Below, piece by piece: positions 24,310 through 35,108 of a stretch of DNA of 64,000 bases. The notes below the pieces were generated by a model. The model worked only from the letters and a program-made list of their open reading frames with translations. It was not told the DNA's origin and did not search any database. The DNA is from CAYWEM01 sp964457225 (GTDB lineage Bacteria; Acidobacteriota; Aminicenantia; UBA2199): positions 1 through 64,000 of the forward strand of contig CAYWEM010000007.1 of the NCBI GenBank assembly GCA_964457225.1, given 5' to 3'. The position numbers and the translations under genes are program-made. The number at the start of each line of letters is the position of its first letter. The stretch's first letter is position 1.

Positions 24310-26643
24310 TTGTTGCCGGTAAAAAACGTGCTGGCTGATTTTATCTTCAAGCGCAGTCCATATTGTCGTGATCTGCAGAAGACCGTGTCTTCACTCTCCG
24401 AATCCAGGCAGGACAGTTCTTCCCTGCTGGACCGGGTGCAGATAATGGTTATCGTATTCAACCACAGGCTGCAGCCTGTTTTTATCAATGAATTCGCCCT
24501 GCATAAACTCGGAATTCCGGCCGACGCGGACATTTCCCGGTTGCGCCTGCTGAAAATCGCCGATCGTGAAGTGGTGTCCAGGATCGAGGAAGGACTGCGT
24601 GAAAAAAGCGAGATCAACAACCTGGAAACCGAGCTCAAACTGCCCGGCGGTGAAAAGATCAACGCCGACATCTCGGTCTCCACGCTCTTTCACGGGGACG
24701 GCCGGATCAAGGGTTATGTCAGCTTGGTGGTTGATACTTCAAAGCGACGCCGGGCCGAGGAGAACCTGCGCAACCAGATCCAGTTCAGCCAACAGATTTT
24801 CCAGGCCGTTCCCGAAATGATCGTGGTGGTTGACCGCCAGATGAAAATCACCTACCTGAACAAAAAAGTCAGGGAAATAATCCCCCAGGGTGATATCCGC
24901 ATCATCGGCCAGAGTATCATAGACATACTGCCCTCTTCTTCACTGCAAGACGGTTTTGACGAGCTGGTTCGCAACGTTATAGACCAGAACAAGCGGGTCA
25001 ACCAGATCAACATCCGCAATCCTTTCCTGGAAAGGGAAAGCTACGTCGACCTGATCGTCGAGCCCCTGCGCGGAACCGGCAGAACCATCGGGGCTATCAT
25101 CCTGCTGCGTGATGTTTCCGAGTGGCGTAACCTGACCGCCCAGTTGCGTTCCCTGCAGGGTTTCCTGGAAAAAATGCTCAATGCCAGCCCCTTTGCCGTT
25201 ATTTCAATCGCCAGCAGTGATTACGTCATGCTCTGGAATTCTAGCGCCGAGAAAATGTTCGATGCTCCCTTTGACAGCGTTTTCGGCCGTTCCATTTACG
25301 AGGCCGTCCCCCTGTTTGAACAGTTCAGGGATACCGTGGACGAGGTCAGGGTACTGGGGAAGAACGTCTTTCTCAGCGAAGAAAAAATCCCCCTGCCCGG
25401 CCGGGAAAACCTGGTGGCCAACCTGACCTTTTACCCCGTTGCCGGCGAGGAGAACAGCGTGGTGGTTCATGTTGAAGACGTGTCCGCGGTCAAGCAGATG
25501 GAGTCCTCGCTCATACAGGTGCAGAAAATGGAGTCGCTGGGATTCCTGACTTCAGGAATCATTCACGACTTCAACAACGTGCTCAGCGGCATCCTGGGCT
25601 ACGCCTCGCTGCTGGAAAACAAGATCCCCGATGAATCAGGCCTGCGCAAATACGTGAAAACGCTGATGAGTTCCGCGGAAAGAGCTACGGCCATCGCCAA
25701 CCAGATGCTTAATTTTTCGCGCAAGAAAACCTCGGAAAAAGAGATAGTGGATGTAAACGACACCATCGTCGAATTGCTCAGTTTTCTCAAGGCCAACCTG
25801 CGCAACATAGACGTCCGGCTGGAGCTCAGCCCGGATAAGGTGTATGTCCAATCAGACCGCAGCAAGATCAGCCAGATCATCATCAACTTGATAGTGAATG
25901 CCCGTGACGCCCTGCAGGACGCGGACGATCCTTTCATCCTGGTCCGCACGGAAAAATGCAAGATTGACCAGCATGCCACCCTGCTGGCCGGAGAATACGT
26001 GCAGGTGGAAATCGAGGACAACGGCACCGGCATCGGCCGTGAAACCCTGGCCCGGATTTTCGAGCCGTTCTTTACCACCAAGAAGGAAGGCAAGGGTACC
26101 GGGCTCGGGCTGGCCATCCTCAAGGACCTGTTGCGTGACCTGGGCGGTGACGTGGAAGTCTTTTCCGAGGTCGGCCGGGGTACCTTGTTCAGGCTGTTCG
26201 TGCCTGCTTTCAGCAAGGCCGGTCCCAAGTCACAGAAGCCCGGTCGCGGAGTCGCCGCAGGCGGTTTTTCCGGAACCGTGCTGGTGGTGGATGACGAGGA
26301 AGTGGTCCGGGAAATCGCGGTGGATATGCTGGCCACGCTTGGGCTCTCGGCCCTGACCGCCACAGACGGCCAGGAAGGCCTGGATGTTTTCCAGGCCAAC
26401 ATCGGCAAAATCGACCTGGTCATCCTGGACATTGAAATGCCTTCATTGAGCGGAGAAAAAGTTTTCGCCCGGATGAGGGCAATCGATCCTGAGATCAAGA
26501 TACTGGTGGCCAGCGGGTACAGCAAGGAATACCTGGAAAAAACGGTTTTCCGGAGTAAAATCGAACACTTCATGGCCAAGCCCTTTCAATTGGAACAGCT
26601 TGCCTTTCAGTTGAAAAAACTGCTCAAGGAAAACCTTGTTTAG
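24310..26643 (+). CDS. Cytoplasmic PAS-PAS-PAS hybrid histidine kinase with REC domain
   Basis: A 777-residue kinase with no TM helix. Three PAS domains (about 30-155, 165-280, 285-400; e.g. LDRVQIMVIVFNHRLQPVF, AVPEMIVVVDRQMKITYLN) precede HisKA (H-box SGIIHDFNNVL, His419), HATPase_c (INLIVNARDAL, GKGTGLGLAIL) and a C-terminal receiver with Asp707 in LDIEMPS. It resembles the kinase at 1206-3746 from HisKA onward, so the two may be paralogues. Start TTG 24310 (or TTG 24313) lies after AGAGAGG. The following TIM-barrel gene overlaps its stop. Likely senses redox or small ligands in the cytoplasm; output unknown. Confidence 0.9.
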   Translation: MLPVKNVLADFIFKRSPYCRDLQKTVSSLSESRQDSSSLLDRVQIMVIVFNHRLQPVFINEFALHKLGIPADADISRLRLLKIADREVVSRIEEGLREKSEINNLETELKLPGGEKINADISVSTLFHGDGRIKGYVSLVVDTSKRRRAEENLRNQIQFSQQIFQAVPEMIVVVDRQMKITYLNKKVREIIPQGDIRIIGQSIIDILPSSSLQDGFDELVRNVIDQNKRVNQINIRNPFLERESYVDLIVEPLRGTGRTIGAIILLRDVSEWRNLTAQLRSLQGFLEKMLNASPFAVISIASSDYVMLWNSSAEKMFDAPFDSVFGRSIYEAVPLFEQFRDTVDEVRVLGKNVFLSEEKIPLPGRENLVANLTFYPVAGEENSVVVHVEDVSAVKQMESSLIQVQKMESLGFLTSGIIHDFNNVLSGILGYASLLENKIPDESGLRKYVKTLMSSAERATAIANQMLNFSRKKTSEKEIVDVNDTIVELLSFLKANLRNIDVRLELSPDKVYVQSDRSKISQIIINLIVNARDALQDADDPFILVRTEKCKIDQHATLLAGEYVQVEIEDNGTGIGRETLARIFEPFFTTKKEGKGTGLGLAILKDLLRDLGGDVEVFSEVGRGTLFRLFVPAFSKAGPKSQKPGRGVAAGGFSGTVLVVDDEEVVREIAVDMLATLGLSALTATDGQEGLDVFQANIGKIDLVILDIEMPSLSGEKVFARMRAIDPEIKILVASGYSKEYLEKTVFRSKIEHFMAKPFQLEQLAFQLKKLLKENLV

Positions 26644-27412
26644 CGATTTCTTTGTCAGGGCTTCCCTGGAAAACCTGGCCCTGGAGGCTCCCCGACTGAG
26701 GGAACTCGGCCTTAACCCGGAAATCTACGTCAGCAGTGAAAGTCTCCGTCAGCTTGAAACAAGTGCCGAGCTGGACGAACTGGTGGCCTCTTTCAGCGCC
26801 AATACCCTGCATGCGCCTTTTATCGACCTCTACCCGGGATCACCTGACCCGGACGTGCGCCGGGTCTGTTTCGAAAAACTGCGCCGAACCATGGAGCTGG
26901 CGGCCCGCTGGCGTTCCAGCCTGGTGGTGGCCCATCTCAATTACAATCCCGTTTATTACAGCCAGCATCACCAGCGCTGGTTGAAAGACAGTATCAGTTT
27001 TTTTACTGAATTACTGGCCGCGGTGCCCGGTCCCCTGCTGGCCTTGGAAAACGTGGCCGAACCAGGGCCCGAAAGGCATGCCGAGGTGATCGGGGCGGTG
27101 GCCGACCCGCGCCTGGTGTTCTGCCTCGATCTGGGCCACAGTCACGTGTTTTCCCATCTTTCCCCGGCAGGTTGGCTGGCCGGTCTGCCCGGTCTCGGCC
27201 GCCTGCACTTCCATTTTCACGACAATCACGGCCGCTTTGACGCCCACTTGCCGATCGGTGCCGGAAGTATTGACTGGATTGAAGTAAGGCAAACCCTGGA
27301 ACAACTGGAACTGCCCTATTCCGTGACCCTGGAAGCCCACGGGGAAGCCGACCTGCTGGCCAGCCTGGCCGTTTACCGGTCTGCTTTCCTGCCCGCCCCG
27401 GTTCCCGGCTGA
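26636..27412 (+). CDS. Xylose isomerase-like TIM-barrel protein (AP endonuclease 2 superfamily)
   Basis: A 258-residue TIM barrel. Conserved metal-site segments are visible: NTLHAPFIDLYPGS, VVAHLNYNP, LALENVAEP, FCLDLGHSHVF, HFHDNHGRFDAHLPIGAGSIDW and TLEAHG, which supply the His/Glu/Asp ligands of sugar-phosphate isomerases/epimerases of this superfamily. Substrate not identifiable. Start TTG 26636 overlaps the kinase stop by 8 nt; no ribosome site is seen, implying coupled translation. The 3' end overlaps the convergent ABC ATPase gene by 40 nt. Confidence 0.8.
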   Translation: MFSDFFVRASLENLALEAPRLRELGLNPEIYVSSESLRQLETSAELDELVASFSANTLHAPFIDLYPGSPDPDVRRVCFEKLRRTMELAARWRSSLVVAHLNYNPVYYSQHHQRWLKDSISFFTELLAAVPGPLLALENVAEPGPERHAEVIGAVADPRLVFCLDLGHSHVFSHLSPAGWLAGLPGLGRLHFHFHDNHGRFDAHLPIGAGSIDWIEVRQTLEQLELPYSVTLEAHGEADLLASLAVYRSAFLPAPVPG

Positions 27413-28137
27413 TACCGGCCGAAGAATTCGGCGCTGGAGAGGCTCAGGCTGATTTTCCCGTCCTGCAGCAGGTTGACCCGGTCGGCCAGGAAGCGCACCC
27501 GCTGGAAATGATGGGAAATATACAGCACGCCGATTCCCAGTTGCCGGAAAACCCGGCGGCAATGATCGAGCAGGCGGGCGGCCATGATTTCATCCAGGGC
27601 CGAGAAAGGCTCGTCCAGGACCAGGAAATCAGGTTCCAGGCTCAGGGCCCGGGCGAAGACCACGCGCTGCAGCTGGCCGCCGGAGAGTTCATTCGGCCTG
27701 CGTTGCCATAGTTCCGGGTTGACGGCCAGGATTTCACACAGGTCGGCCAGTTTTTCCCTGATAACGCCCGCTGGAGCACCGGCGATGCGCAGAGGCTCGG
27801 ACATGATGCTGTAGATTGACAGTACCGGGTTGACCGCCAGGTAGGGATTCTGAAAAACGATCTGGTTGCGCCGCCGGAATTCGGCCAGGGGCCAGTCGGC
27901 CAGCGGCCGCCCCTGGAACAGTATTTCCCCCTGGTCTGCTTTTTCCAGGCGCAGCAGGATACGGGCCAGGGTGCTTTTTCCCGATCCTGATGGTCCCATC
28001 AGGGCGGTCACCACTCCTTCTTCAATTTTCAGCTCAATGCCGCGTAAAGCTTCCAGCCTGGTTTTGCCGGAGTTGTTTCTGACCGGGAAAGATTTATAAA
28101 CGCCCCGAAGCTCAAAGCGGGCCGGACCTGGTTTCAT
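27373..28137 (-). CDS. Peptide/nickel-type ABC ATPase (DppF/OppF-like)
   Basis: A 254-residue ATPase: Walker A GPSGSGKST, Q-loop VFQNPYLAVNP, signature LSGGQLQRV, Walker B FLVLDEPFSALD, switch YISHH. The pattern is that of the second ATPase of dipeptide/oligopeptide/nickel importers, but the C-terminal oligopeptide-ATPase extension is short. It is encoded 4 nt after its partner; no permease or binding protein is nearby, so it may serve a transporter encoded elsewhere. ATG 28137. Confidence 0.88.
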   Translation of the reverse strand: MKPGPARFELRGVYKSFPVRNNSGKTRLEALRGIELKIEEGVVTALMGPSGSGKSTLARILLRLEKADQGEILFQGRPLADWPLAEFRRRNQIVFQNPYLAVNPVLSIYSIMSEPLRIAGAPAGVIREKLADLCEILAVNPELWQRRPNELSGGQLQRVVFARALSLEPDFLVLDEPFSALDEIMAARLLDHCRRVFRQLGIGVLYISHHFQRVRFLADRVNLLQDGKISLSLSSAEFFGRYQPGTGAGRKADR

Positions 28138-28141
28138 GGTT

Positions 28142-28906
28142 TCAGTTCCCCAGGAGGGCGTCCAGCCGAACAATTTCCCGGCTGTAGAGATGTCGGGGCG
28201 CGGCCAGGATCCGGTCGGCCGGCCCGGTTTCCACCAGCCGGCCTTTTTCCATGATGGCCAGCCAGCCGGCATGGCGGCGCACCAATTCCAGATTGTGGGT
28301 GACCAGCAGCAGGCTCAGCCCGAATTCCACCTGGATTTCTGAAATCAGTTCCAGGGTCTCTTCCTGCAGTTCGGGATCAAGGGCGGCGGTGGGTTCGTCG
28401 AGAATCAGCAGTTCAGGCTGCAGGCACAAGGCCAGGGCCAACAGGCAGCGCTGGTTTTCGCCGCCGCTGAGTTGAAAAGGATAGGACTGCAGGACTCTTT
28501 CCGGGTCATTGAATCCCAGCCTGCTCATTATGGCGGACAGATCCCGCCTCGGCCTGCGGCTGCTTTCCAATATCTGGCCCTTGATGCGCCTGGTGGGGTT
28601 GAGACTGGCCGCTGCATTCTGAGGGGCATAAAATATACTGCGACCGCGCAGTTCCCGCGGATCGTCCACCTGCCGGCCGCGAAAGAAAATCCTGCCGGAA
28701 CGAACGATCATCCCGGGAGGCAGGAGCGCGGTCAGAGCCCGGCAGAGCATGGTTTTACCACAACCCGATTCTCCGATTAAAGTGGTCAGGGCATTCTCAG
28801 GCAGTTCCAGATCGAGTTCGTGCAGCACCGGCTCTGATCCGGTTGATTCCGGCCCGACTTCCAGGCCGCTGACCCGCAGGATTGCTTGCCGGTCCCCGGG
28901 CTTCAC
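28142..28906 (-). CDS. Peptide/nickel-type ABC ATPase (DppD/OppD-like)
   Basis: A 254-residue ATPase with Walker A GESGCGKTM, Q-loop YAPQNAAASLNPTRRI, signature LSGGENQRC, Walker B LLILDEPTAALD and switch LLVTHN. The pair with the next ATPase would form the heterodimeric motor of a peptide- or metal-type importer. GTG 28906 is only 2 nt after the ridA stop, without an obvious ribosome site, so translation is probably coupled. A Met/Val change at Walker A (GKTM where GKST is usual) is still compatible with nucleotide binding. Confidence 0.87.
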   Translation of the reverse strand: MKPGDRQAILRVSGLEVGPESTGSEPVLHELDLELPENALTTLIGESGCGKTMLCRALTALLPPGMIVRSGRIFFRGRQVDDPRELRGRSIFYAPQNAAASLNPTRRIKGQILESSRRPRRDLSAIMSRLGFNDPERVLQSYPFQLSGGENQRCLLALALCLQPELLILDEPTAALDPELQEETLELISEIQVEFGLSLLLVTHNLELVRRHAGWLAIMEKGRLVETGPADRILAAPRHLYSREIVRLDALLGN

Positions 28907-28908
28907 GA

Positions 28909-29289
28909 TCAGAGTCGGGCGATGACTTCGATTTCCACGGCCGCGCCCAGGGGCAGGCCTTTGACACTGAAGGTGGAGCGGGCCGGAAAGGGAGGTTCGA
29001 AATGGCGGGCGTACACTTCGTTCAGGGCCGGGAAGTCAGCCATGTCGGCCAGAAAAACGGTGGTCTTGAGCACCCGGCTTAAATCTGCTCCGGCCGCAGC
29101 CAGCACTGCGGCGATGTTTTTAAACACCTGTTCGGCCTGGGCCGCCGTGCCGCCCGGTGCCATTTTCCCCGAAACCGGGTCAATCCCGAGTTGACCCGAA
29201 AGAAAGAGCAGGTCTCCACTGCGCACGGCCTGGGAGTAAGGTCCGAGGGCTTTGGGCGCGGAATCGCTGTTGATGGCTTGTTTTTCCAT
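28909..29289 (-). CDS. ridA: RidA/YjgF family enamine/imine deaminase
   Basis: A 126-residue trimeric RidA-type protein that hydrolyses reactive 2-aminoacrylate-type enamines from PLP enzymes. ALGPYSQAVRSGDLLFLSGQLG and VLKTTVFLADMADF..N.VYARHF are family hallmarks, and the Arg in FPARSTFSVKGLPLGAAVEIE is the carboxylate-binding Arg. ATG 29289 follows GGAGG. Placed between glnS and two ABC ATPases in one minus-strand operon. Confidence 0.95.
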   Translation of the reverse strand: MEKQAINSDSAPKALGPYSQAVRSGDLLFLSGQLGIDPVSGKMAPGGTAAQAEQVFKNIAAVLAAAGADLSRVLKTTVFLADMADFPALNEVYARHFEPPFPARSTFSVKGLPLGAAVEIEVIARL

Positions 29290-29299
29290 GATGCCTCCG

Positions 29300-30989
29300 C
29301 TAATTATTTTCGGCCAGGGATTTTTCAATTTTGCTCCAGGAGTCCCGCAGGTTGACGCTGAGATTGAAAACCGGGTGACCCGGCCTGGAATCTTCATCGA
29401 CCCGGAAGTAACCCTGGCGCAGGAACTGGTAACAGTCGCCCGGAGAAGCCTCGGCCAGGGCCGGTTCGACCAGGCAGGAAGAAAGTACCTGCAGGGAATT
29501 CGGGTTGACCTGGTCAGCCAGGCTTTTTTCCAGGTCAGCGGCCTGCGGGTCGGCTTCCAGAAAGAGCTTGTCGTAGAGACGCACTTCGGCTTTGACCGCG
29601 TGCGCGGCCGAAACCCAGTGCGAAGTGCCCAGTACCCGGCGCCCGTCCTTGGTCCAGCCCCCCCGGGATTCCGGGTCGTAGGTGCAGTGTACCTCGATGG
29701 GTTCACCGCTTTGCGGATCCCTGATCAGGTCCACGCAGGTTATGTAGTAAGCGTGCTTGAGTCTGATTTCCCGGCCGGGCGACAGGCGGAAATATTTTTT
29801 AGGCGGGTTTTCCCGGAAATCTTCCTGTTCGATGTAAATCGTCCGGGAAAAAGGCAGCATGCGGTTGCCCATGCCCGGGTCCTCCGGGTTGTTCTCGGCT
29901 TCGACTTCCTCGACCCGGTTATCCGGGTAATTCAGTATGACTACCTTGAGGGGGCGCAGTACGGCCATGGCCCTGGGCGCCCGCAGGTTGAGATCTTCAC
30001 GCAGGCAGTGCTCAAGCAGGGCCAGGTCGACCATGCTTTCCCGCTTGGCCACTCCGATGATTTCGGCGAAGTTCCTGATCGCTGCGGGGGTGTAACCGCG
30101 TCGGCGCAGACCGGCCAGGGTCGGCAGGCGCGGATCGTCCCAGCCTCGGACCAGCCTGCTTTTAACCAGTTCCAGCAGTTTGCGCTTGCTCATCACTGTA
30201 TGAGTGAGGTTCAGGCGGGCGAATTCTATCTGCTGGGGGTGGCATAATTCGGGCAGGTTGTCCAGCACCCAGTCGTAAAAGGGACGGTGATCTTCGAATT
30301 CCAGGGTACAGATCGAATGGGTGATGTTTTCCAGGGCATCGGAGATCGGGTGGGTGTAGTCGTACATCGGGTATATGCACCAGCTCTCCCCGGTACGGTG
30401 ATGGGCGGCCCTTTTAATGCGGTAAAGGACCGGGTCACGCATGTTGAGGTTGGGTGAGGACATGTCGATCCTGGCCCGCAGTACGCAATGGCCGTCGGGG
30501 AATTCCCCGGCCCGCATGCGCTTGAAAAGATCGAGGTTTTCCCCGGGATTGCGATCCCGGTAGGGGCTGTTGCGTCCCGCTTCGGTCAGGGTGCCTCGGT
30601 ACTGTTTTATTTCCTCGCCGCTCAGGTGGCAGACATAGGCTTTGCCGTCCTCGATCAGCCGGCAGGCCAGTTCGAAAAGCCGGTCGAAATAGTCGGAAGC
30701 ATAGTACAAACGGTCCTGCCAGTCGAAACCCAGCCAGCGGACATCGCGGATGATCGAGTTGACGTATTCTTCTTCTTCTTTTTCCGGGTTGGTATCATCG
30801 AAACGAAGGTTGCAGAGCCCGTTGTATTCCTTGGCCAGGCCGAAATTCAGGCAGATTGACTTGGCGTGACCGATATGCAGGTAGCCGTTCGGCTCAGGCG
30901 GAAAGCGTGTATGCACCCGGCCCTGGTTTTTCCCGGCCGCCAGATCCGCGTTGATGATGTTCTTGATGAAATTGCCGCTGCTTTCAGTT

Positions 30990-30997
<8 letters not shown>
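29300..30997 (-). CDS. glnS: Glutaminyl-tRNA synthetase
   Basis: A 565-residue class I aminoacyl-tRNA synthetase that charges tRNA-Gln directly. RFPPEPNGYLHIGHAKS holds the HIGH motif, MSKRKLL is the KMSKS-like loop, DDTNPEKEEEEYV and the beta-barrel anticodon-binding C-terminal part complete it; the length fits bacterial GlnRS (about 555). Start ATG 30997 overlaps the gltX stop by 8 nt. The presence of GlnRS suggests that the amidotransferase route is not the only source of Gln-tRNA. Confidence 0.97.
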
Positions 30998-32461
<1,464 letters not shown>

Positions 32462-32465
<4 letters not shown>

Positions 32466-33205
32466 TTGTTCAGAGACTCCCGCTGTTTACTGAAAACGAA
32501 ACGCATGATGCGGTTACGCTGGGCCTTCAGAAAGGGATTTTTGTCGTTTTCCAGGAAAAGGAAACCCAGAATCTGCTGGCGAGATACCGGGTGGTTTCTT
32601 TTATTGCGCAGTTCCGACCAGATCACTATTTCCTGCTCACAGCCCGGCAGGTTGAAAACTGCGTTTATCCAATCGCCCCGGTCGATTTCCAGCTGGTTGT
32701 CGGCCTTGATGGAAAAGCCGCCCCCGGACAGGTCAAGAACTTCGTATTCGTATTCCTGGATGCGCTCAGGCAACAGGGCTGACATGACCGGCACAGTGCC
32801 TTTGCGCTTGTAAACGTTGAAACGGGTTTTCAGAACCGGGGGCAACAGCAGGGGGATGCGGAAATACTCCCTCTTTTCGCCGTCTTCAAGCTCTTGGGGC
32901 AGGTCCACCAGCAAGCCGGGTTGTTCGGTTTCACGCAGGCGGTAGGTGCTGTGTTCCCTGGTGATGCTTTGAAACATGAAGCGGTTCGGCCCATTGCTGA
33001 AGAAAACCGAAATATTTTCGTTTCGCTGCAACGGGGGTGTGTTCGGCGAATCGGCCGACGGCAGGTCCAGCATGAGCAGATCTCCGCGGATTTCGATGAA
33101 ACGGCTTTTGTAAACCAGGATGTTTCCCTGGCTTTCAACGAAGATGGTCAGGCTTTCATTGCCTTCGCACAAGGTCTGCAGTAGAGCTGTTTCCTGTTCC
33201 TTCAT
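32462..33205 (-). CDS. PilZ-domain (YcgR-like) c-di-GMP effector
   Basis: A 247-residue cytoplasmic protein. An N-terminal YcgR-N-like beta domain (about 20-105) is followed by PilZ (about 115-235) with the c-di-GMP binding motifs: REYFRI around Arg (RxxxR-like, KREYFR) and DLSGGGFSI (D/NxSxxG). Known family members act on flagella or polysaccharide synthesis. It is first in the gltX-glnS operon; the functional link is unclear. ATG 33205 has no strong ribosome site and lies about 10 nt after the expected transcription start. Confidence 0.85.
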
Positions 33206-33221
33206 GATTGGCTTTGCTTGA

Positions 33222-33250
33222 ATTGTATCCGGAAACGGGCGGCCCGTCAA
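33222..33250 (-). promoter_or_regulatory. Promoter of the pilZ-gltX-glnS-ridA-ABC operon
   Basis: On the minus strand TTGACG (33250-33245), 17-bp spacer, TACAAT (33227-33222). Each box matches the sigma-70 consensus at 5 of 6 positions. Confidence 0.75.
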
Positions 33251-33265
33251 TCTCGGGCCGGGGAC

Positions 33266-33925
33266 TTATTCGCAGTACCCGATTCTTTCCAGGGGATTGA
33301 CCACAGAGGATGCGATGTTGGTCAGGTGAGACATGATTCGCTTCAGGTAGCGCAGGTACAGGGCCAAGGTCGCTGCCTGGTTTGGTTTAAAAGCTGATTT
33401 GTCGTCCTGGATCAACTCGTTGACGAATTCGTCGATCTGCCCGGATACCATGCCGTGCAATTCCATGGCCTTGCGCCCGATGTTCTTGTCCTTGTCCCTG
33501 AAGGCTTTCCTGGTCAGGCTGAATACTTCAATGGTCTTCTTTTCGAGTTCCTGCAGCAGTTCTTCATGCGGCCCGGCATTGAGCATCGGGGAATAATTCC
33601 TGGCCAGGTCAACGATGTTCTTGCAGTAATCGCCGATCCTTTCCACGTCGATGAGGATGTTCATCAGCACCAGGCCGGCATTGAGCTGTTCCAGTCCCAG
33701 GATGGTCAATTCCGTGAAAATCTTGCGTCTTGCTTCCATCTGGAAGGCGTTGATGTTCTTGTCCTCGGCGCGCACGTCGATGGAGTCACAGGCCCGGTCG
33801 CTTTCGCGCAGAGTCTGGCGGGCGGTCTGAAAAAGGGTGTATTCCAGGCCGAGTATTTCGTAAGTCTGGTCGAATATCTTGTCAAGATCCGACCTTTTTC
33901 GAAAAATCATGAACAGTTCTTTCAT
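33266..33925 (-). CDS. PhoU-like protein associated with Na/Pi symporter
   Basis: A 219-residue all-helical protein with PhoU-type features: DVERIGDYCKNIVDLARN carries the E/DxxxD metal-cluster motif, with further heptads following, but the second motif is weaker than in classical PhoU. It directly follows the Na/Pi symporter (4 nt gap), and in related symporters a PhoU domain is fused at the C-terminus, so it probably gates or reports on the transporter. Confidence 0.85.
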   Translation of the reverse strand: MKELFMIFRKRSDLDKIFDQTYEILGLEYTLFQTARQTLRESDRACDSIDVRAEDKNINAFQMEARRKIFTELTILGLEQLNAGLVLMNILIDVERIGDYCKNIVDLARNYSPMLNAGPHEELLQELEKKTIEVFSLTRKAFRDKDKNIGRKAMELHGMVSGQIDEFVNELIQDDKSAFKPNQAATLALYLRYLKRIMSHLTNIASSVVNPLERIGYCE

Positions 33926-33929
33926 TTTG

Positions 33930-35012
33930 TTACCCCCAGAGATAAATGATGATAATCGGGATCAGGAAAAACTGGATTATCATCCATAAAAAAGGAATCA
34001 GGCGGTTGCGGGTGGACAGCCGGGCCATGGTCTTGGCCATCAGGATGGGCAGTCCCCGCAAGGGGCTGAAGATGATAATGCCGGTGAGGTTGAAAAAGAG
34101 GTGGGCCAGGGCGATCTGCATGCCCACGACTTCGCCCAGCGAAAGTGCGGCCAGCAGGGCGGTTACCGTTGTGCCGATGTTGGCTCCCAGAGTGTAGGGG
34201 AAGATCTGCTGCAGGCTTAGGATACGGGCCGCGGCGAAGGGTACGGCCAGCGAGGTGGTCACTGAACTGCTCTGCACCATGGTGGTCAGGGTCATGCCGG
34301 ACAGGAAGGCCCGGAAATAGTTCTTGAAGAAAATGGTGCCGAAGGCTTCCCTGATACGATCCAGCACCAGTAGTTTCAGGGTCTTGACTATGTAGCGCAG
34401 GGAAACGAAGAGCAATACGATGCTGAACAGGGCGATCAGCAGGAAGTTCCGGGCGAAGAGTTGTTCGATCAGGGCCGAGGCCGGCTTGATCGCCGCCTTG
34501 ATGGGCGAGGCGAATTTCAGTCCGCCGCTCTGTTCGAGCAGTCCGGTGAAGAAAACGGCCAGCCTGGACAGGTAACCGAAAAAGTACTCCAGCGGGAAGA
34601 TGGCCGCCACGGTCAGCACGTTGAAAAAATCGTGCACTACTGCCGCGGCGAAAGCCGGTTCGAACTCGGTTTTGCGGGTGACATGGGGCAGGGCGACCAG
34701 GGAGTTGGTGATCGAGGTGCCGATGTTGGCGCCCATGATTATGTAAACGCCCAGTTGAAAGTCTATCACTCCGGCGCAGACCAGGCCGACGGCCAGCGAG
34801 GTGGTCGAGGATGAAGATTGGGCCAGCGAGGTGGCCAGGATGCCGATGAAAAGTCCGGTGAATGGGTTGCCGACCCGATTCAGCAGGGCGGCCATTGACC
34901 CGCCCGAGGCCAGGTTGAAAGACATGGCTATCAACTCGATGGCCAACAGGAAGGTGTATATGAAAAAAATAAAGGCCAGGCTGAGGATTGCTTTTTGCAG
35001 TTTGTCCGACAT
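33930..35012 (-). CDS. Na+/Pi symporter (PNaS/NptA family)
   Basis: A 360-residue inner-membrane carrier importing or exporting phosphate with Na+. The two repeat signatures are present: AQSSSSTTSLAVGLV (near 65) and VQSSSVTTSLAVPFA (near 245), with about eight TM helices. ATG 35012 has no good ribosome site, and the extended -10 lies about 20 nt upstream. A PhoU-like protein follows. This is a low-affinity or counter-system to the Pst importer of the window. Confidence 0.92.
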   Translation of the reverse strand: MSDKLQKAILSLAFIFFIYTFLLAIELIAMSFNLASGGSMAALLNRVGNPFTGLFIGILATSLAQSSSSTTSLAVGLVCAGVIDFQLGVYIIMGANIGTSITNSLVALPHVTRKTEFEPAFAAAVVHDFFNVLTVAAIFPLEYFFGYLSRLAVFFTGLLEQSGGLKFASPIKAAIKPASALIEQLFARNFLLIALFSIVLLFVSLRYIVKTLKLLVLDRIREAFGTIFFKNYFRAFLSGMTLTTMVQSSSVTTSLAVPFAAARILSLQQIFPYTLGANIGTTVTALLAALSLGEVVGMQIALAHLFFNLTGIIIFSPLRGLPILMAKTMARLSTRNRLIPFLWMIIQFFLIPIIIIYLWG

Positions 35013-35032
35013 GATTCAGCAGTTGAAATGGA

Positions 35033-35041
35033 ATTATAACA
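35033..35041 (-). promoter_or_regulatory. Extended -10 promoter of the Na/Pi symporter operon
   Basis: TGTTATAAT on the minus strand (35041-35033) is a perfect TATAAT with TGn extension; the -35 is poor. The predicted start of transcription is near 35026, 14 nt before ATG 35012. Confidence 0.6.
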
Positions 35042-35070
35042 TAACCGGCTCATGTGTTGCCAGTTTTTTC

Positions 35071-35099
35071 TTGCCGTTTGCAGCAGGTCCCGGTAGAAT
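35071..35099 (+). promoter_or_regulatory. Promoter of rtcB (near-leaderless)
   Basis: TTGCCG (35071-35076), 17-bp spacer, TAGAAT (35094-35099). Transcription would begin about 35106, three bases before ATG 35109, and there is no ribosome site. Confidence 0.6.
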
Positions 35100-35108
35100 T
35101 AGCCGAGA

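Noticed and set aside
25599..26579. Minus-strand frame of over 300 codons opposite the second kinase
   Set aside because: Serine/arginine-rich shadow typical of antisense of GC-rich coding sequence.
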